DNA of 64,000 nt from Winslowiella arboricola (GTDB taxonomy: Bacteria > Pseudomonadota > Gammaproteobacteria > Enterobacterales > Enterobacteriaceae), in contig NZ_JAODIM010000037.1 in NCBI RefSeq assembly GCF_025527015.1, forward strand, positions 62,001 to 126,000, written 5' to 3'. The notes beneath the pieces are model-generated. The model made no database searches, had not been told where the DNA came from, and saw only the letters and a program-made list of their open reading frames with translations. Of the stretch, positions 27,675-38,730 are shown one piece after another. The first letter of the stretch is position 1; every line of letters starts with the position of its first letter. Both the position numbers and the translations under genes were made by a program.

Positions 27675-29359
27675 TGGCCGCGTCAGCAAGCATATTACTG
27701 TTTAGCTTTGTGGTGCTGTTGCTGATTCTGGCGCAGCCATTAGGTAAAAGCATGGCGAAACTGGTGGACGGCGATGCCGGTCCGCTGCGCGCCGGTTTTG
27801 AGCGTCGTCTGTGGTGGCTGTGCGGTATCCGTCAGCAGGAGATGAGCTGGCTCAGCTATTTTTGGGCGATTATGGCTATCAACCTGGTCGGCATACTGGT
27901 GCTGTTCGCTATTCTGATGCTGCAGGATCGTCTGCCGCTCAATCCACAGCACTTCGCCCCAATGAGCTGGCACCTGGCGCTAAATACCGCCATCAGTTTT
28001 GTCACCAACACTAACTGGCAGGCTTACAGCGGGGAAAATACCCTCAGCTACTTTAGCCAGATGGCTGGCCTGACGGTGCAAAACTTTCTCTCCGCTGCCA
28101 GCGGCATTGCCGTGGCCTTTGCGCTGATCCGCGCCTTCTCCCGCCATAGCGTGCAGACGCTCGGCAACGCCTGGCAGGATCTGCTGCGCATCACCCTCTA
28201 TCTGTTACTGCCGCTGTCTCTGCTGCTGGCGCTGTTTTTTGTCAGCCAGGGCGTGCTGCAAAACGTTAATGACTATCAAAGCGTGCAGACGCTGGCGGGG
28301 CACAGTCAGACCTTACCGATGGGGCCGATCGCCTCGCAGGAATCGATCAAGCTACTGGGCACCAACGGCGGCGGCTTCCTTGGCGTTAACTCGGCGCATC
28401 CCTTTGAAAACCCTAACGCGCTGACCAACTTTGTGCAGATGCTGGCCATTCTGCTGATCCCGGCCGCCCTCTGCTTCACCTTTGGTGAGGCGGTGCGCGA
28501 TCGCCGTCAGGGGCACGCGCTGCTGGCAGCAATGACGCTGATGTTTATTCTTGCCGCCATCGTGGTGATCTGGGCTGAGTTTAACGGTAATCCGCATCTG
28601 CTCGCTGCCGGCGCCTCCTCGCCATTCAATATGGAAGGCAAAGAGACGCGCTTCGGCATCCTCAATTCCGCGCTGTATGCGGTAGTGACCACTGCCGCCT
28701 CCTGTGGCGCGGTCAATGCGATGCATGACTCCTTTACCGCACTCGGCGGCATGGTACCGATGCTGCTGATGCAGATTGGTGAAGTGATCTTTGGCGGTGT
28801 TGGTTCAGGTCTGTACGGCATGATCCTGTTTGTGCTGCTGGCGGTATTTATCGCCGGACTGATGATTGGTCGCTCACCGGAGTATCTCGGCAAAAAAATC
28901 GAAATCCGCGAAATGAAAATGACCGCGCTGGCGATTCTGGTGACACCGACGCTGGTGCTGATCGGCACTGCGCTGGCGATCGCTACCGATGCCGGGCGCG
29001 CGGGCATCCTTAATCCGGGGCCGCACGGTTTTAGCGAAGTGCTGTATGCCCTCTCCTCCGCCGCCAATAACAACGGCAGCGCCTTTGCCGGACTCAGCGT
29101 CAACACTCCGTTCTGGAACCTGCTGCTGGCAGTGGCAATGTTTGTCGGACGCTTTGCCATCATTCTGCCGGTGCTGGCGATTGCCGGTTCACTGGTGGTG
29201 AAAAAAGCGCAACCGGCGGGGGCAGGCACCCTGCCCAGCTATGGTCCGCTGTTTATTGGTCTGCTGACCGGCACCGTGCTGCTGGTTGCCGCTCTGACTT
29301 TTGTACCGGTGCTGGCGATCGGACCGGTCGCTGAACACCTTCAATTACTGAATCATTAA
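27674..29359 (+). CDS. kdpA: Potassium-transporting ATPase channel subunit KdpA
   Basis: This 561-residue protein with about ten membrane segments is the K+-selective subunit of the Kdp P-type ATPase. Selectivity-filter-like loops are [40 protein letters not shown], a third one near [15 protein letters not shown], and [15 protein letters not shown] near residue 460. Length fits E. coli KdpA (557). The start overlaps the kdpF stop. Confidence 0.97.
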   Translation: MAASASILLFSFVVLLLILAQPLGKSMAKLVDGDAGPLRAGFERRLWWLCGIRQQEMSWLSYFWAIMAINLVGILVLFAILMLQDRLPLNPQHFAPMSWHLALNTAISFVTNTNWQAYSGENTLSYFSQMAGLTVQNFLSAASGIAVAFALIRAFSRHSVQTLGNAWQDLLRITLYLLLPLSLLLALFFVSQGVLQNVNDYQSVQTLAGHSQTLPMGPIASQESIKLLGTNGGGFLGVNSAHPFENPNALTNFVQMLAILLIPAALCFTFGEAVRDRRQGHALLAAMTLMFILAAIVVIWAEFNGNPHLLAAGASSPFNMEGKETRFGILNSALYAVVTTAASCGAVNAMHDSFTALGGMVPMLLMQIGEVIFGGVGSGLYGMILFVLLAVFIAGLMIGRSPEYLGKKIEIREMKMTALAILVTPTLVLIGTALAIATDAGRAGILNPGPHGFSEVLYALSSAANNNGSAFAGLSVNTPFWNLLLAVAMFVGRFAIILPVLAIAGSLVVKKAQPAGAGTLPSYGPLFIGLLTGTVLLVAALTFVPVLAIGPVAEHLQLLNH

Positions 29360-29374
29360 GTGCCGGAGCAGATA

Positions 29375-31423
29375 ATGACACGCAAGCAACAACCTCTCTT
29401 TGATGCGGCCATCACGCGGCAGGCATTAGCCGATGCGCTGAAAAAATGCGACCCGCGCGTGCAGTGGCGTAATCCGGTGATGTTCGTGGTGTATCTCGGC
29501 TCGATTCTCACCAGTGGTATTGCGCTGGCGATGGCCCTCGGTTACAGCAGCGGCAGCGCCGGTTTTACTGCCGCCATCGCGATCTGGCTGTGGTTTACCG
29601 TGTTGTTTGCCAACTTCGCCGAAGCCATTGCCGAAGGACGCAGTAAGGCGCAGGCCAACTCGCTGAAAGGGATGAAGAAAACCAGCTGGGCCAATAAACT
29701 GGCGGCGCCGCGACATGATGCCGCCATTGAGTCGGTTCCGGCAGAATCACTGCGTAAAGGTGACATCGTGCTGGCCTCGGCAGGCGACACCATTCCCTGT
29801 GACGGCGAAGTGATTGAGGGCGGCGCCTCGGTGGATGAAAGCGCGATTACCGGTGAATCGGCGCCGGTGATCCGCGAATCCGGTGGTGACTTTGCTTCGG
29901 TTACCGGCGGCACGCGCGTGTTATCGGACTGGCTGGTGATTCAGTGTAGCGCCAACCCGGGCGAAACCTTTCTCGACCGGATGATCGCCATGGTGGAAGG
30001 TGCCAAACGGCGTAAAACCCCCAGCGAAATCTCCCTTACCATTCTGCTGGTGGCGCTGACGCTGGTATTCCTGTTTGCCACCGCCACGCTTTATCCGTTT
30101 GCGCTGTTTGGCGGGGAAGCGATTAGCGTCACGGTGCTGGTGGCACTGCTGGTGTGTCTGATCCCCACCACCATTGGCGGCCTGCTGTCGGCCATTGGTG
30201 TTGCCGGAATGAGCCGCATGCTGGCGGCCAATGTAATCGCCACCAGCGGTCGTGCAGTAGAAGCCGCCGGTGATATCAATGTGCTGCTGCTGGATAAAAC
30301 CGGCACCATCACCCTCGGTAACCGGCAGGCGTCAGAATTCCTGCCAGCGCCAGGCGTGAATGAACAGCAGCTGGCGGATGCCGCCCAGCTGGCCTCCCTG
30401 GCGGATGAAACCCCGGAAGGCCGCAGCATTGTGGTGCTGGCGAAGCAACGCTTTAATCTGCGTGAGCGCGATTTGCACGCACTGGACGCCACCTTTGTAC
30501 CGTTCTCAGCGCAAACCCGTATGAGCGGCGTCAATATCCAGCAGCGGATGATTCGTAAAGGGGCGGTGGATGCGATTAAGCGTCATGTCGAAGCCAATGG
30601 CGGTCAGTTTCAGCCGGAAGTGATGACGCTGGTGGAACAGGTGGCGCGCACCGGCGGTACACCGCTGGTGGTAGCGGAAGGCAGCGTGGCGCTGGGCGTG
30701 GTGGCATTAAAAGATATCGTTAAAGGCGGGATAAAAGAGCGTTTTGCCGAGCTGCGCACCATGGGGATTAAAACCGTGATGATCACCGGTGATAACCCGT
30801 TAACCGCCGCAGCGATTGCCGCCGAAGCCGGTGTCGATGACTTTCTGTCTGAAGCCACGCCGGAAGCCAAGCTGGCGCTGATTCGTCAGTACCAGTCGGA
30901 AGGCCGTCTGGTGGCGATGACCGGCGACGGCACCAACGATGCGCCGGCGCTGGCGCAGGCCGATGTGGCGGTGGCGATGAACTCCGGCACCCAGGCAGCC
31001 AAAGAAGCGGGCAATATGGTCGATCTCGACTCCAACCCCACCAAGCTGATTGAAGTGGTGCATATCGGCAAACAGATGCTGATGACCCGTGGCTCGCTGA
31101 CTACCTTCAGTATCGCCAACGATGTGGCGAAATACTTTGCCATTATCCCGGCGGCGTTTGCCGTCACCTGGCCGCAACTGAATGCGCTGAATATTATGCA
31201 ACTGCATTCACCGGCGTCGGCGATTCTGTCGGCAGTGATCTTTAACGCGCTGATTATCGTGTTTCTGATCCCGCTGGCGCTAAAAGGCGTCAGCTACCGG
31301 CCGCTCAGTGCTGCCGCGCTGCTGCGTCGCAACCTGTGGATTTATGGAGCCGGGGGCATTGTGGTGCCTTTTATCGGCATTAAAGCTATCGACCTGCTGT
31401 TAACCGTTACCGGTCTGGTTTAA
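29375..31423 (+). CDS. kdpB: Potassium-transporting ATPase ATP-binding subunit KdpB
   Basis: This 682-residue P-type ATPase catalytic subunit has the same length as E. coli KdpB when started at 29375 (MTRKQQ), with GGAG upstream; an in-frame ATG at 29360 directly after the kdpA stop is less likely. The phosphorylated aspartate lies in [13 protein letters not shown], the actuator loop is [13 protein letters not shown], and the hinge is [20 protein letters not shown]. It couples ATP hydrolysis to K+ uptake through KdpA. Confidence 0.97.
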   Translation: MTRKQQPLFDAAITRQALADALKKCDPRVQWRNPVMFVVYLGSILTSGIALAMALGYSSGSAGFTAAIAIWLWFTVLFANFAEAIAEGRSKAQANSLKGMKKTSWANKLAAPRHDAAIESVPAESLRKGDIVLASAGDTIPCDGEVIEGGASVDESAITGESAPVIRESGGDFASVTGGTRVLSDWLVIQCSANPGETFLDRMIAMVEGAKRRKTPSEISLTILLVALTLVFLFATATLYPFALFGGEAISVTVLVALLVCLIPTTIGGLLSAIGVAGMSRMLAANVIATSGRAVEAAGDINVLLLDKTGTITLGNRQASEFLPAPGVNEQQLADAAQLASLADETPEGRSIVVLAKQRFNLRERDLHALDATFVPFSAQTRMSGVNIQQRMIRKGAVDAIKRHVEANGGQFQPEVMTLVEQVARTGGTPLVVAEGSVALGVVALKDIVKGGIKERFAELRTMGIKTVMITGDNPLTAAAIAAEAGVDDFLSEATPEAKLALIRQYQSEGRLVAMTGDGTNDAPALAQADVAVAMNSGTQAAKEAGNMVDLDSNPTKLIEVVHIGKQMLMTRGSLTTFSIANDVAKYFAIIPAAFAVTWPQLNALNIMQLHSPASAILSAVIFNALIIVFLIPLALKGVSYRPLSAAALLRRNLWIYGAGGIVVPFIGIKAIDLLLTVTGLV

Positions 31424-31432
31424 GGAACTGTT

Positions 31433-32002
31433 ATGTCCATCTTACGTCCGGCATTGCTGGTATTTATTCTGTTATCACTGATTACCGGCGCGGCGTATCC
31501 GCTGCTGGTTACCGGTCTGTCACAGGCGATATTTCCGTCGCAGGCTAACGGTTCGCTGATTAGCGTCGCCGGTAAAGTGCGCGGTTCTGAGCTGATCGGT
31601 CAGGCGTTTGACAATCCGGCCGATTTTCATGGCCGCCCGTCGGCCACCGCCGGGTCGCCGTATAACGCACTGGCGTCAGCGGGCAGTAATCTGGCGGCCA
31701 GCAATCCGGCGCTGGATAAACTGATTGCGGAACGGGTGACGGCTCTGCGTGCCGCGAATCCACTGGCAACCGGCCCCGTGCCGCTGGATCTGGTGACCGC
31801 TTCCGCCAGCGGGCTCGATCCGCAGATCTCGCCTGCCGCCGCTTACTGGCAGGCGCCACGGGTGGCGGAAGCCCGAGGTATGTCGCTGCAACAGCTTAAC
31901 CAGCTGATTGCCAGCCAGATACATACGCCATTGATCAAATTTACTGGCGAAGCGACGGTAAATGTCCTTATGCTGAATCTGGCGTTGGACGGGAGCCGAT
32001 AA
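31433..32002 (+). CDS. kdpC: Potassium-transporting ATPase subunit KdpC
   Basis: This 189-residue subunit has one N-terminal membrane helix ([20 protein letters not shown]) and a periplasmic domain with [20 protein letters not shown]. It stabilises the KdpFABC complex and aids ATP binding. The last codons, G-S-R-stop, lie within a hairpin repeat (31991-32010), so the usual charged tail (E. coli ends KLDE) has been replaced by the repeat sequence. The core protein looks intact. Confidence 0.95.
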   Translation: MSILRPALLVFILLSLITGAAYPLLVTGLSQAIFPSQANGSLISVAGKVRGSELIGQAFDNPADFHGRPSATAGSPYNALASAGSNLAASNPALDKLIAERVTALRAANPLATGPVPLDLVTASASGLDPQISPAAAYWQAPRVAEARGMSLQQLNQLIASQIHTPLIKFTGEATVNVLMLNLALDGSR

Positions 32003-32010
32003 CGGCTCCC
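31991..32010 (-). repeat. Hairpin element, copy 8 (reverse), overlapping kdpC end
   Basis: The element is GGGAGCCG-ATAA-CGGCTCCC with a perfect stem, followed by CCTGCC. It supplies the last three sense codons and the stop codon of kdpC, 34 bp before kdpD. Confidence 0.8.
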
Positions 32011-32044
32011 CTGCCCGGCATCGCCCGTGTCAAAAGGATAACCA

Positions 32045-34714
32045 ATGAACGACGAGCTACAGCGTCCGTCACCAGAGAAGCTGTTGCAGCAGATCGCCGC
32101 TGCACCGCGCGGTAAACTGAAGATCTTTTTCGGCGCCTGCGCGGGCGTCGGTAAAACCTATGCCATGTTGCAGGAGGGACGCCGCCTGCGCGAGCAGGGG
32201 CTGGATGTGCTGATTGGCGTGGTGGAAACTCACGGCCGCCGCGAAACCGCGGCACTGCTTGAGGGTCTCAGCCTGCTGCCGATGAAGCGTTTTACGCAAC
32301 AAGGCCGTCAGTATCAGGAGTTTGACCTTGATGCGGCCCTCGCCCGTGCGCCCGCGATTATCCTGATCGATGAACTGGCGCACAGCAATATCAGCGGCGC
32401 GCGTCACCCAAAACGCTGGCAGGATGTCGAGGAGCTGCTGAATGCCGGTATCGACGTGCTGACGACCGTTAATGTGCAGCACCTGGAAAGCCTGAACGAT
32501 GTGGTCAGTAGCATCACCGGGATTCTGGTGCGCGAAACGGTGCCGGATCCGATTTTCGACCTTGCCGATGAGATCGTGCTGGTCGATCTGACTCCTGACG
32601 ATCTGCGTCAGCGGCTGGCCGAAGGCAAAGTCTATATCGCCGGACAGGCGGAGCGCGCTATTGAGCATTTTTTCCGCAAAGGTAACCTGATTGCCCTGCG
32701 TGAACTGGCGCTGCGCCGCACCGCCGACCGGGTTGACGACCAGATGCGCGCCTGGCGCGACCATAAAGGGCGGGAAAAAGTCTGGCATACCCGTGATGCG
32801 ATTCTGCTGTGTATTGGCGCGGGTGGCGGCAATGAGAAGCTGGTGCGCACTGCCGCGCGTCTGGCCGCTAAACTCGACGCGCCCTGGCATGCGGTGTATG
32901 TCGAAACCCCGCAGCTGCATAAATTACCGGGCGAACAGCGGCGGCGCATTCTGCAGGCATTAAAGCTGGCGCAGGATCTCGGCGCAGAGACCGCCACCCT
33001 CTCCGACACTGATGAAGAGCTGTCGGTACTGCGCTACGCGCGCGAACATGACCTGGGTAAAATTGTGATTGGCCGCCGCGCCGCACAGCGCTGGAAACGC
33101 GACGGCTTTGCCAACCGGCTGGGCAAGCTGGGGCCGGATCTCGATCTGATTATTGTCGCGCGCGATGAGCCGGATAATGCCCCATCCGCCCGTCCGCTTA
33201 GCGCGAAAAGCACAGCGGAAAAATGGCGTAAACCGCTGGAAGGCTGCGCGCTGGCGGTTGCGCTCTGCGCGCTGACCACCCTCGGCGCCAGCTGGTTGTT
33301 TCCGCAGGTGGCCGACGCCAATCTGGTGATGCTCTATCTGCTCGGTGTGGTGATTGTCGCCTTACTGTATGGCCGCTGGCCGTCGGTGCTGGCTTCGGTG
33401 ATCAATGTCGCCAGCTTTGACCTGTTTTTTATCGCCCCGCGCGGCACACTTGCAGTATCCGATCTCGAGTATCTGCTGACCTTCGGCATTATGCTGGCGG
33501 TGGGGATTATTATCGGTAATCTGACCGCCAGTATGCGTTATCAGGCCCGGGTGGCGCGCTACCGTGAAGGCCGCGTGCGCCAGCTGTATGAGATGTCGAA
33601 AGCCCTGAGCCGCACGCGTAATCCGCAGGATATCATCAGCGTCAGCCAGCATTTTATCGATAACAGCTTCCGCGCCAACAGCGAGCTGCTGCTGCCCAAT
33701 GCACAGGGCCAGTTGCCGCTGCCGCGCCAGGCGGATGCCGCCATCGCCCGCTGGAGTTTTGATAACCGCCAGCCTGCCGGTGCAGGCACCGATACCCTGC
33801 CCGGCGTGCCCTATCAGATTCTGCCGTTAGTTATGCAGGAGAAAAGCTGGGGCCTGCTGATTATCCAGCCCTCCAGCCTGCGCCAGCTTATGATCCCCGA
33901 ACAGCAGCGGCTGATTGACACTTTTATGGTGCTGATTGCCACCGCCCTTGAGCGGCTGGCGCTGACGCAATCTGAGGAGCAGGCGCGTTTCTCGGCGGAA
34001 AGCGAGCAGCTGCGTAACTCGCTGCTGGCGGCGCTGTCCCATGATTTGCGCACCCCGTTGACGGTGCTGTTTGGCATGGCGGAAATTCTGACGCTGGATT
34101 TAGCCGCCGCTAACTCGCCACATGCACCGCAGGCGAATCAGATCCGCCAGCATATTATTAACACCACCCGGCTGGTGAATAATCTGCTGGATATGGCGCG
34201 CATTCAGTCCGGTGGTTTTGTGCTGCGCAAAGAGTGGCTGACGCTGGAAGAGATTATTGGCAGTACGCTGAATGCAATGGCACCATTGCTGAATGAGCGG
34301 CGGATTGATCTCGACTTGCCGGATGAGTTACTGCTGGTGCAGGTTGACGGCCCGCTGATCGAACGGGTGCTGACCAATCTGCTGGAGAATGCGCTGAAGT
34401 ATGCCGGACAGCAGGCGCAAATTGGCATTCGCGCGCGGCGTCAGGACAATATACTCGATATTGAAGTGTGGGACAGCGGGCCGGGCATTTTACCCGGGCA
34501 GGAACAGCAGATATTTGATAAATTTACCCGAGGTAACAAAGAGTCAGCGATTCCCGGTGTCGGCCTGGGTCTGGCGATCTGCCAGGCGATAGTCACCCTG
34601 CATCAGGGCGACATTGTGGCGACGAACCGGCCATCCGGCGGCGCCAGCTTCCATCTGCGCCTGCCGCAGGATGAACTGCCCGCCTGGGATCCCGAACAGA
34701 TTGAGGAAATGTGA
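32045..34714 (+). CDS. kdpD: Sensor histidine kinase KdpD
   Basis: This 889-residue sensor of K+ limitation and osmotic conditions has the usual layout. The N-terminal KdpD domain has the P-loop GACAGVGKTYAML near residue 30, followed by a Usp-like domain, four membrane helices at about 400-500 and a GAF-like region. The transmitter carries H666 in LSHDLRTPLTV and a C-terminal ATPase domain with GVGLGLAICQAIV. E. coli KdpD has 894 residues. The stop overlaps the kdpE start. It phosphorylates KdpE, which turns on kdpFABC. Confidence 0.97.
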   Translation: MNDELQRPSPEKLLQQIAAAPRGKLKIFFGACAGVGKTYAMLQEGRRLREQGLDVLIGVVETHGRRETAALLEGLSLLPMKRFTQQGRQYQEFDLDAALARAPAIILIDELAHSNISGARHPKRWQDVEELLNAGIDVLTTVNVQHLESLNDVVSSITGILVRETVPDPIFDLADEIVLVDLTPDDLRQRLAEGKVYIAGQAERAIEHFFRKGNLIALRELALRRTADRVDDQMRAWRDHKGREKVWHTRDAILLCIGAGGGNEKLVRTAARLAAKLDAPWHAVYVETPQLHKLPGEQRRRILQALKLAQDLGAETATLSDTDEELSVLRYAREHDLGKIVIGRRAAQRWKRDGFANRLGKLGPDLDLIIVARDEPDNAPSARPLSAKSTAEKWRKPLEGCALAVALCALTTLGASWLFPQVADANLVMLYLLGVVIVALLYGRWPSVLASVINVASFDLFFIAPRGTLAVSDLEYLLTFGIMLAVGIIIGNLTASMRYQARVARYREGRVRQLYEMSKALSRTRNPQDIISVSQHFIDNSFRANSELLLPNAQGQLPLPRQADAAIARWSFDNRQPAGAGTDTLPGVPYQILPLVMQEKSWGLLIIQPSSLRQLMIPEQQRLIDTFMVLIATALERLALTQSEEQARFSAESEQLRNSLLAALSHDLRTPLTVLFGMAEILTLDLAAANSPHAPQANQIRQHIINTTRLVNNLLDMARIQSGGFVLRKEWLTLEEIIGSTLNAMAPLLNERRIDLDLPDELLLVQVDGPLIERVLTNLLENALKYAGQQAQIGIRARRQDNILDIEVWDSGPGILPGQEQQIFDKFTRGNKESAIPGVGLGLAICQAIVTLHQGDIVATNRPSGGASFHLRLPQDELPAWDPEQIEEM

Positions 34715-35388
34715 CCACAGTCCTGATTGTCGAAGATGAAAAAGAGATCCGCCGCTTCCTGCGCATTGCGCTGGAGGGCGAGTCTTTACGCGTGTTTGAC
34801 AGTGAAACGCTGCAACGCGGACTGATTGAAGCCGCGACGCGCAAACCCGACCTGGTGATCCTCGATCTCGGTCTGCCCGATGGCGACGGTATTGATTTTA
34901 TCCGTGAAGTCCGCCAGTGGAGCGCGATGCCGATTGTGGTACTGTCAGCACGCAGCGACGAGCAGGATAAGATTGATGCGCTGGATGCCGGCGCCGATGA
35001 CTTTCTGGCGAAACCCTTTGGCGTGGGCGAGTTACTGGCGCGGGTGCGTGTCGCCCTGCGTCGCCACGGCTCAACGCAGCCGCAAGCTTCAGTGATCACT
35101 TTTTCCGGCGTAACGGTGGATATCGCTGCCCGCCGCGTAACGCGTGACGATCAGCAACTGCATCTGACGCCGATTGAATTTCGCCTGCTGGTGATTTTGC
35201 TGAATAATCCGGGGAAAGTGCTGACTCAGCGCCAGTTGCTTAATCAAGTGTGGGGGCCAAACGCGGTGGAACATAGCCACTATCTGCGTATTTATATGGG
35301 GCATTTACGCCAGAAGCTGGAAGCTGAACCGGCGCAACCCAAACATCTGATTACTGAAACCGGGATTGGTTACCGCTTTATGCCGTAA
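34711..35388 (+). CDS. kdpE: Response regulator KdpE
   Basis: This 225-residue OmpR-type regulator has D52 in VILDLGLPDGDG as the phosphorylation site and a C-terminal winged helix with LTPIEFRLL and VWGPNAVEHSHYLRIYMGHL. The start is GTG, overlapping the kdpD stop as GTGA. It binds the box at 27483-27501 to switch on kdpFABC. Confidence 0.97.
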   Translation: MTTVLIVEDEKEIRRFLRIALEGESLRVFDSETLQRGLIEAATRKPDLVILDLGLPDGDGIDFIREVRQWSAMPIVVLSARSDEQDKIDALDAGADDFLAKPFGVGELLARVRVALRRHGSTQPQASVITFSGVTVDIAARRVTRDDQQLHLTPIEFRLLVILLNNPGKVLTQRQLLNQVWGPNAVEHSHYLRIYMGHLRQKLEAEPAQPKHLITETGIGYRFMP

Positions 35389-35402
35389 CCAGGATGTAAA
35401 AA

Positions 35403-35422
35403 GGGCGGCGATAACGCCGCCC
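35403..35422 (-). repeat. Intergenic hairpin element, copy 9 (reverse)
   Basis: The element is GGGCGGCG-ATAA-CGCCGCCC with a perfect stem, 14 bp after the kdpE stop. It is the first of three copies in the 126-bp gap between convergent kdpE and pgm. Confidence 0.8.
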
Positions 35423-35448
35423 CTGCGGCCTGTGCGCACCATCAACAC

Positions 35449-35468
35449 GGGCGGCGGTAACGCCGCCC
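35449..35468 (-). repeat. Intergenic hairpin element, copy 10 (reverse)
   Basis: The element is GGGCGGCG-GTAA-CGCCGCCC with a perfect stem, preceded by AACAC. It is the middle copy of the kdpE-pgm cluster. Confidence 0.8.
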
Positions 35469-35483
35469 CAGCGGTCAGTGTAG

Positions 35484-35503
35484 GGGTGGCGTTATCGCCA
35501 CCC
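35484..35503 (+). repeat. Intergenic hairpin element, copy 11 (forward)
   Basis: The element is GGGTGGCG-TTAT-CGCCACCC with a perfect stem (a T-A pair where most copies have C-G), preceded by TGTAG. It is adjacent to the pgm stop codon. Confidence 0.8.
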
Positions 35504-35514
35504 TTCTCAGATGA

Positions 35515-37155
35515 TTACGCGTTCTTCAGTACTTCGCTGACAATTTCTACCGCTTCTTTTTCAATCTTTTCACGGTGCTCAGCACCGAGGAAGCTTTCAC
35601 AGTAGATTTTGTAGGCGTCTTCAGTGCCTGACGGACGCGCGGCAAACCAGCCGTTCTCCGTCATTACTTTCAGACCACCAATCGACGCACCGTTGCCCGG
35701 CGCAGCCGTCAGACGTGCGGTGATCGGATCGCCCGCCAGCGTATCTGCGCTGACCATCTCTGGTGACAGCTTAGACAGCGCCGCTTTCTGCGCTGAGGTT
35801 GCCGAAGCCTGCAAACGGTTATAGCTTGGCGCGCCAAAGCGCTCTGCCAGCTCATCATAGTGCTGCTGCGGATTTTTACCGGTGACGGCAGTGATTTCCG
35901 CCGCCAGCAGGCACATGATGATGCCATCTTTGTCGGTTGACCATGGGGTGCCGTCAAAGCGCAGGAAGGAAGCGCCCGCGCTCTCTTCGCCGCCAAAACC
36001 AAAGCTGCCGTCAAACAGGCCGTCAACAAACCATTTAAAACCTACCGGCACTTCCACCAGCTTACGGCCAATATCGTTAACTACCCGGTCGATCATCGCG
36101 CTGGACACCAGCGTTTTACCGACCGCGACATCTTTGCCCCACTGTGGACGATGCTGGAACAGATAGTTAATCGCCACCGCCAGGTAGTGGTTTGGATTCA
36201 TCAGGCCAGCTGGGGTGACGATGCCGTGACGGTCGTAGTCCGGATCGTTGGCAAACGCCAGATCGAACTTATCACGCAGCGCCAGCAGACCCGCCATCGC
36301 CGATTCAGACGAGCAATCCATACGGATCACGCCATCTTTATCCAGATGCATAAAGCGGAAGGTCTGATCGACCGCATCATTAACAATGGTCAGATCGAGA
36401 TTATAGAACTCAGCAATACGCTGCCAGTAAGCAATACCGGAGCCGCCAAGCGGATCAACGCCAATTTTCAGACCGGCTTTCTGGATCGCCGCAATGTCCA
36501 CCACCTGCGCCAGACCTTCAATATAAGGCTGGATCAGATCCTGTTGCTGGATATGGCCGCTCGCCCAGGCTTTATCCAGCGCCAGACGTTTGACGTCTTG
36601 CAGGCCGCCATGAATCAGCTGGTTGGCGCGATCTTCCACCACTTTGGTGACATTGGTATCTGCCGGGCCGCCGTTCGGTGGATTGTATTTAATGCCACCA
36701 TCTTCAGGCGGGTTATGTGAGGGTGTAATCACAATACCGTCAGCCAGCGCACCACCGCTTTTATTATGCTCAAGGATGGCATTCGAAATGGCAGGGGTGG
36801 GCGTATAGCCATTGTCCTGCTGCACGATCACATCCACACCGTTGGCCGCCAGCACTTCCAGCACCGAAATAATCGCCGGTTCGGAGAGTGCATGGGTGTC
36901 TTTACCGACATAGCACGGGCCGGTGATGCCATTCTTTTTACGCTCTTCAGCAATCGCCTGCGCAATCGCCAGAATGTGCGATTCATTAAAGCTGTGACGA
37001 GCTGAGCTGCCACGATGGCCGGAAGTGCCAAATTTCACCGCATGTTCTGCATTAGCCAGATCCGGCTGCAGCACATAATACTGGGATGTTAATTGTGCAA
37101 CGTTAATCAAATCGCTCTGCTGGGCTGGCTGCCCGGCACGGGGGTGACTGGCCAT
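35515..37155 (-). CDS. pgm: Phosphoglucomutase
   Basis: This 546-residue enzyme interconverts glucose-1-phosphate and glucose-6-phosphate. The phosphoserine loop is [20 protein letters not shown], preceded by [11 protein letters not shown] near the N-terminus; the metal loop is DPDYDRHG and the sugar loop is [12 protein letters not shown]. Length equals E. coli Pgm. It follows seqA by 24 bp, the conserved seqA-pgm operon. Confidence 0.97.
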   Translation of the reverse strand: MASHPRAGQPAQQSDLINVAQLTSQYYVLQPDLANAEHAVKFGTSGHRGSSARHSFNESHILAIAQAIAEERKKNGITGPCYVGKDTHALSEPAIISVLEVLAANGVDVIVQQDNGYTPTPAISNAILEHNKSGGALADGIVITPSHNPPEDGGIKYNPPNGGPADTNVTKVVEDRANQLIHGGLQDVKRLALDKAWASGHIQQQDLIQPYIEGLAQVVDIAAIQKAGLKIGVDPLGGSGIAYWQRIAEFYNLDLTIVNDAVDQTFRFMHLDKDGVIRMDCSSESAMAGLLALRDKFDLAFANDPDYDRHGIVTPAGLMNPNHYLAVAINYLFQHRPQWGKDVAVGKTLVSSAMIDRVVNDIGRKLVEVPVGFKWFVDGLFDGSFGFGGEESAGASFLRFDGTPWSTDKDGIIMCLLAAEITAVTGKNPQQHYDELAERFGAPSYNRLQASATSAQKAALSKLSPEMVSADTLAGDPITARLTAAPGNGASIGGLKVMTENGWFAARPSGTEDAYKIYCESFLGAEHREKIEKEAVEIVSEVLKNA

Positions 37156-37179
37156 TGGCGCTTCTCCCTGACGCTTCAG

Positions 37180-37716
37180 TTAGATGGTGCCGCAAACCTT
37201 CTCAGTCAGTTCCGCCGGGAACTGCATCGACAACATAATGTGTTCAATCATGCTGCATTTGCGACCTGTATTAGTATTGGTTATCACCCAATACGGCGTG
37301 CCGGGCACATGCTTCGGCTTGGTATGGGTGCCATTCTGGATCAGGACTTGCTGGTTACCCGCAAAGTAGACGCGAGTACGCCCATGAAGTGACTCGGTCG
37401 CGTCGGCAAACGCTTTCGGATCCAGGGTATATAAGGTCGACAGGATCAACATAAAGCGGTTAACCGCCCGCTTCTGCTCCGCGTATTCATCGGAGAGCAG
37501 CAGCTCCCGCACCGCGCGCACACGGTCTTGCGGACGTGATTCGGTTTTCACCGCCACAGCTTCTTTTGCTGGCGACGCTTGCGGCGTCGCAGGCGCACTC
37601 TGACCGGCGGTAAACTTCAGCATACGCCGCAAAATATCAGATGCGCTTTCACCAATGTGTTGAGTATGGCTGGCAATATAGCGGTAGAGCTCTTCGTCGA
37701 CTTCAATCGTTTTCAT
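37180..37716 (-). CDS. seqA: Replication initiation negative regulator SeqA
   Basis: This 178-residue protein binds hemimethylated GATC sites and delays re-initiation at oriC. The start is at 37716 (MKTIEVDEELYRYIA); the open frame extends farther upstream but not with family sequence. The N-terminal oligomerisation helix is followed by a variable linker rich in A, P and K (about 40-65) and a DNA-binding domain with GRTRVYFAGNQQVLIQNG and PGTPYWVITNTNTGRK. It is operonic with pgm. Confidence 0.96.
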   Translation of the reverse strand: MKTIEVDEELYRYIASHTQHIGESASDILRRMLKFTAGQSAPATPQASPAKEAVAVKTESRPQDRVRAVRELLLSDEYAEQKRAVNRFMLILSTLYTLDPKAFADATESLHGRTRVYFAGNQQVLIQNGTHTKPKHVPGTPYWVITNTNTGRKCSMIEHIMLSMQFPAELTEKVCGTI

Positions 37717-37965
37717 CTTTGTCCGTACGGTTATTACGTGTCGCAGGGTCGGGTGACGTTTAATGGGTAACCCGACCCTGACATTAAGGATTATAAAGTT
37801 AAATCTTGCCGCAGTGTAGCGCCACCGCCCTTTGCAGGCAAAAGTCAGAATAAGCCGCAAAAAGAGCGTAACGCGCAATGTACTTTTATCCGGCAGCTTT
37901 TACCCGGCAAGTAAACAGAAATCCATGATAACCTAAGCTTTGGTTTCCACTGTAAGAACTTTGCC
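37717..37965. promoter_or_regulatory. Divergent seqA / ybfF intergenic region
   Basis: This 249-bp gap lies between divergent genes. An inverted repeat (GGGTTACC region, with GGGTCGGGTGACG and CCCGACCCTGAC around 37747-37782) could form a hairpin in the seqA leader. No gene is seen. Confidence 0.4.
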
Positions 37966-38730
37966 ATGAATTTGAATGCTCGCCTGCAAACTGAACAATC
38001 TAATGCTGCCGCTACCCCGATTCTGCTTATCCATGGCCTGTTTGGCAGTCTCGATAATCTGGGAGGGCTGGCGCGCGGCCTGAAAGCTGAACGTCCAATT
38101 TTGCAGGTGGATGTGCGCAATCATGGTCTTTCGGCGCGCAGCGAGCAGATGAACTACCACGTGATGGCGCAGGATATGCTGGATACGCTGGATGCTCAGG
38201 GCATCGATAAAGTATCAGTGGTGGGCCATTCGATGGGCGGCAAAATCGCCATGACGCTTGCCGCACTGGCGCCAGAACGTATCGAACAGCTGGTGATGAT
38301 CGATATTGCCCCGGTGGATTATCAGACGCGTCGCCATGACGCCATCTTTGCTGCTATCAATGCAGTTAGCGCGGCGGGCGTAACCCTGCGCTCCCGGGCG
38401 GCGGAAGTGATGCGCGGCCATGTCGATGAAGAAGGGATTATTCAGTTCCTGCTGAAATCGTTCCACGAAGGTGAATGGCGCTTTAATGTGCCGGTGCTGT
38501 GGGACAACTACACCACCATTTCCGGCTGGGAAGAGCTGCCCGCCTGGCCGCATCCGGCGCTGTTTATTCGCGGTGAGTTATCCCCTTATCTTGACGATAT
38601 CCATCGTCAGGCCGTTATCAGCCAGTTCCCGCAGGCGCGCGCGCATGTGATTGCCGGCGCCGGACACTGGGTGCATGCCGAAAAACCTGATGCGGTTTTG
38701 CGCGCAATCCGCCGATTTTTTGCGCTTTAA
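37966..38730 (+). CDS. ybfF: Alpha/beta-hydrolase esterase YbfF
   Basis: This 254-residue protein matches E. coli YbfF. The nucleophile serine is in VVGHSMGGKIAM, the oxyanion region is ILLIHGLFGSLDNLG, and the catalytic histidine is in AGHWVHAEKPDAV. YbfF hydrolyses acyl-CoA-like and other short esters in vitro; the natural substrate is not established. Single gene, divergent from seqA-pgm. Confidence 0.94.
   Translation: MNLNARLQTEQSNAAATPILLIHGLFGSLDNLGGLARGLKAERPILQVDVRNHGLSARSEQMNYHVMAQDMLDTLDAQGIDKVSVVGHSMGGKIAMTLAALAPERIEQLVMIDIAPVDYQTRRHDAIFAAINAVSAAGVTLRSRAAEVMRGHVDEEGIIQFLLKSFHEGEWRFNVPVLWDNYTTISGWEELPAWPHPALFIRGELSPYLDDIHRQAVISQFPQARAHVIAGAGHWVHAEKPDAVLRAIRRFFAL

Noticed and set aside
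35403-35503. Possible CRISPR array (three similar units)
   Set aside because: The units are palindromes in mixed orientation with irregular spacing and belong to the genome-wide hairpin family; no cas genes are near.
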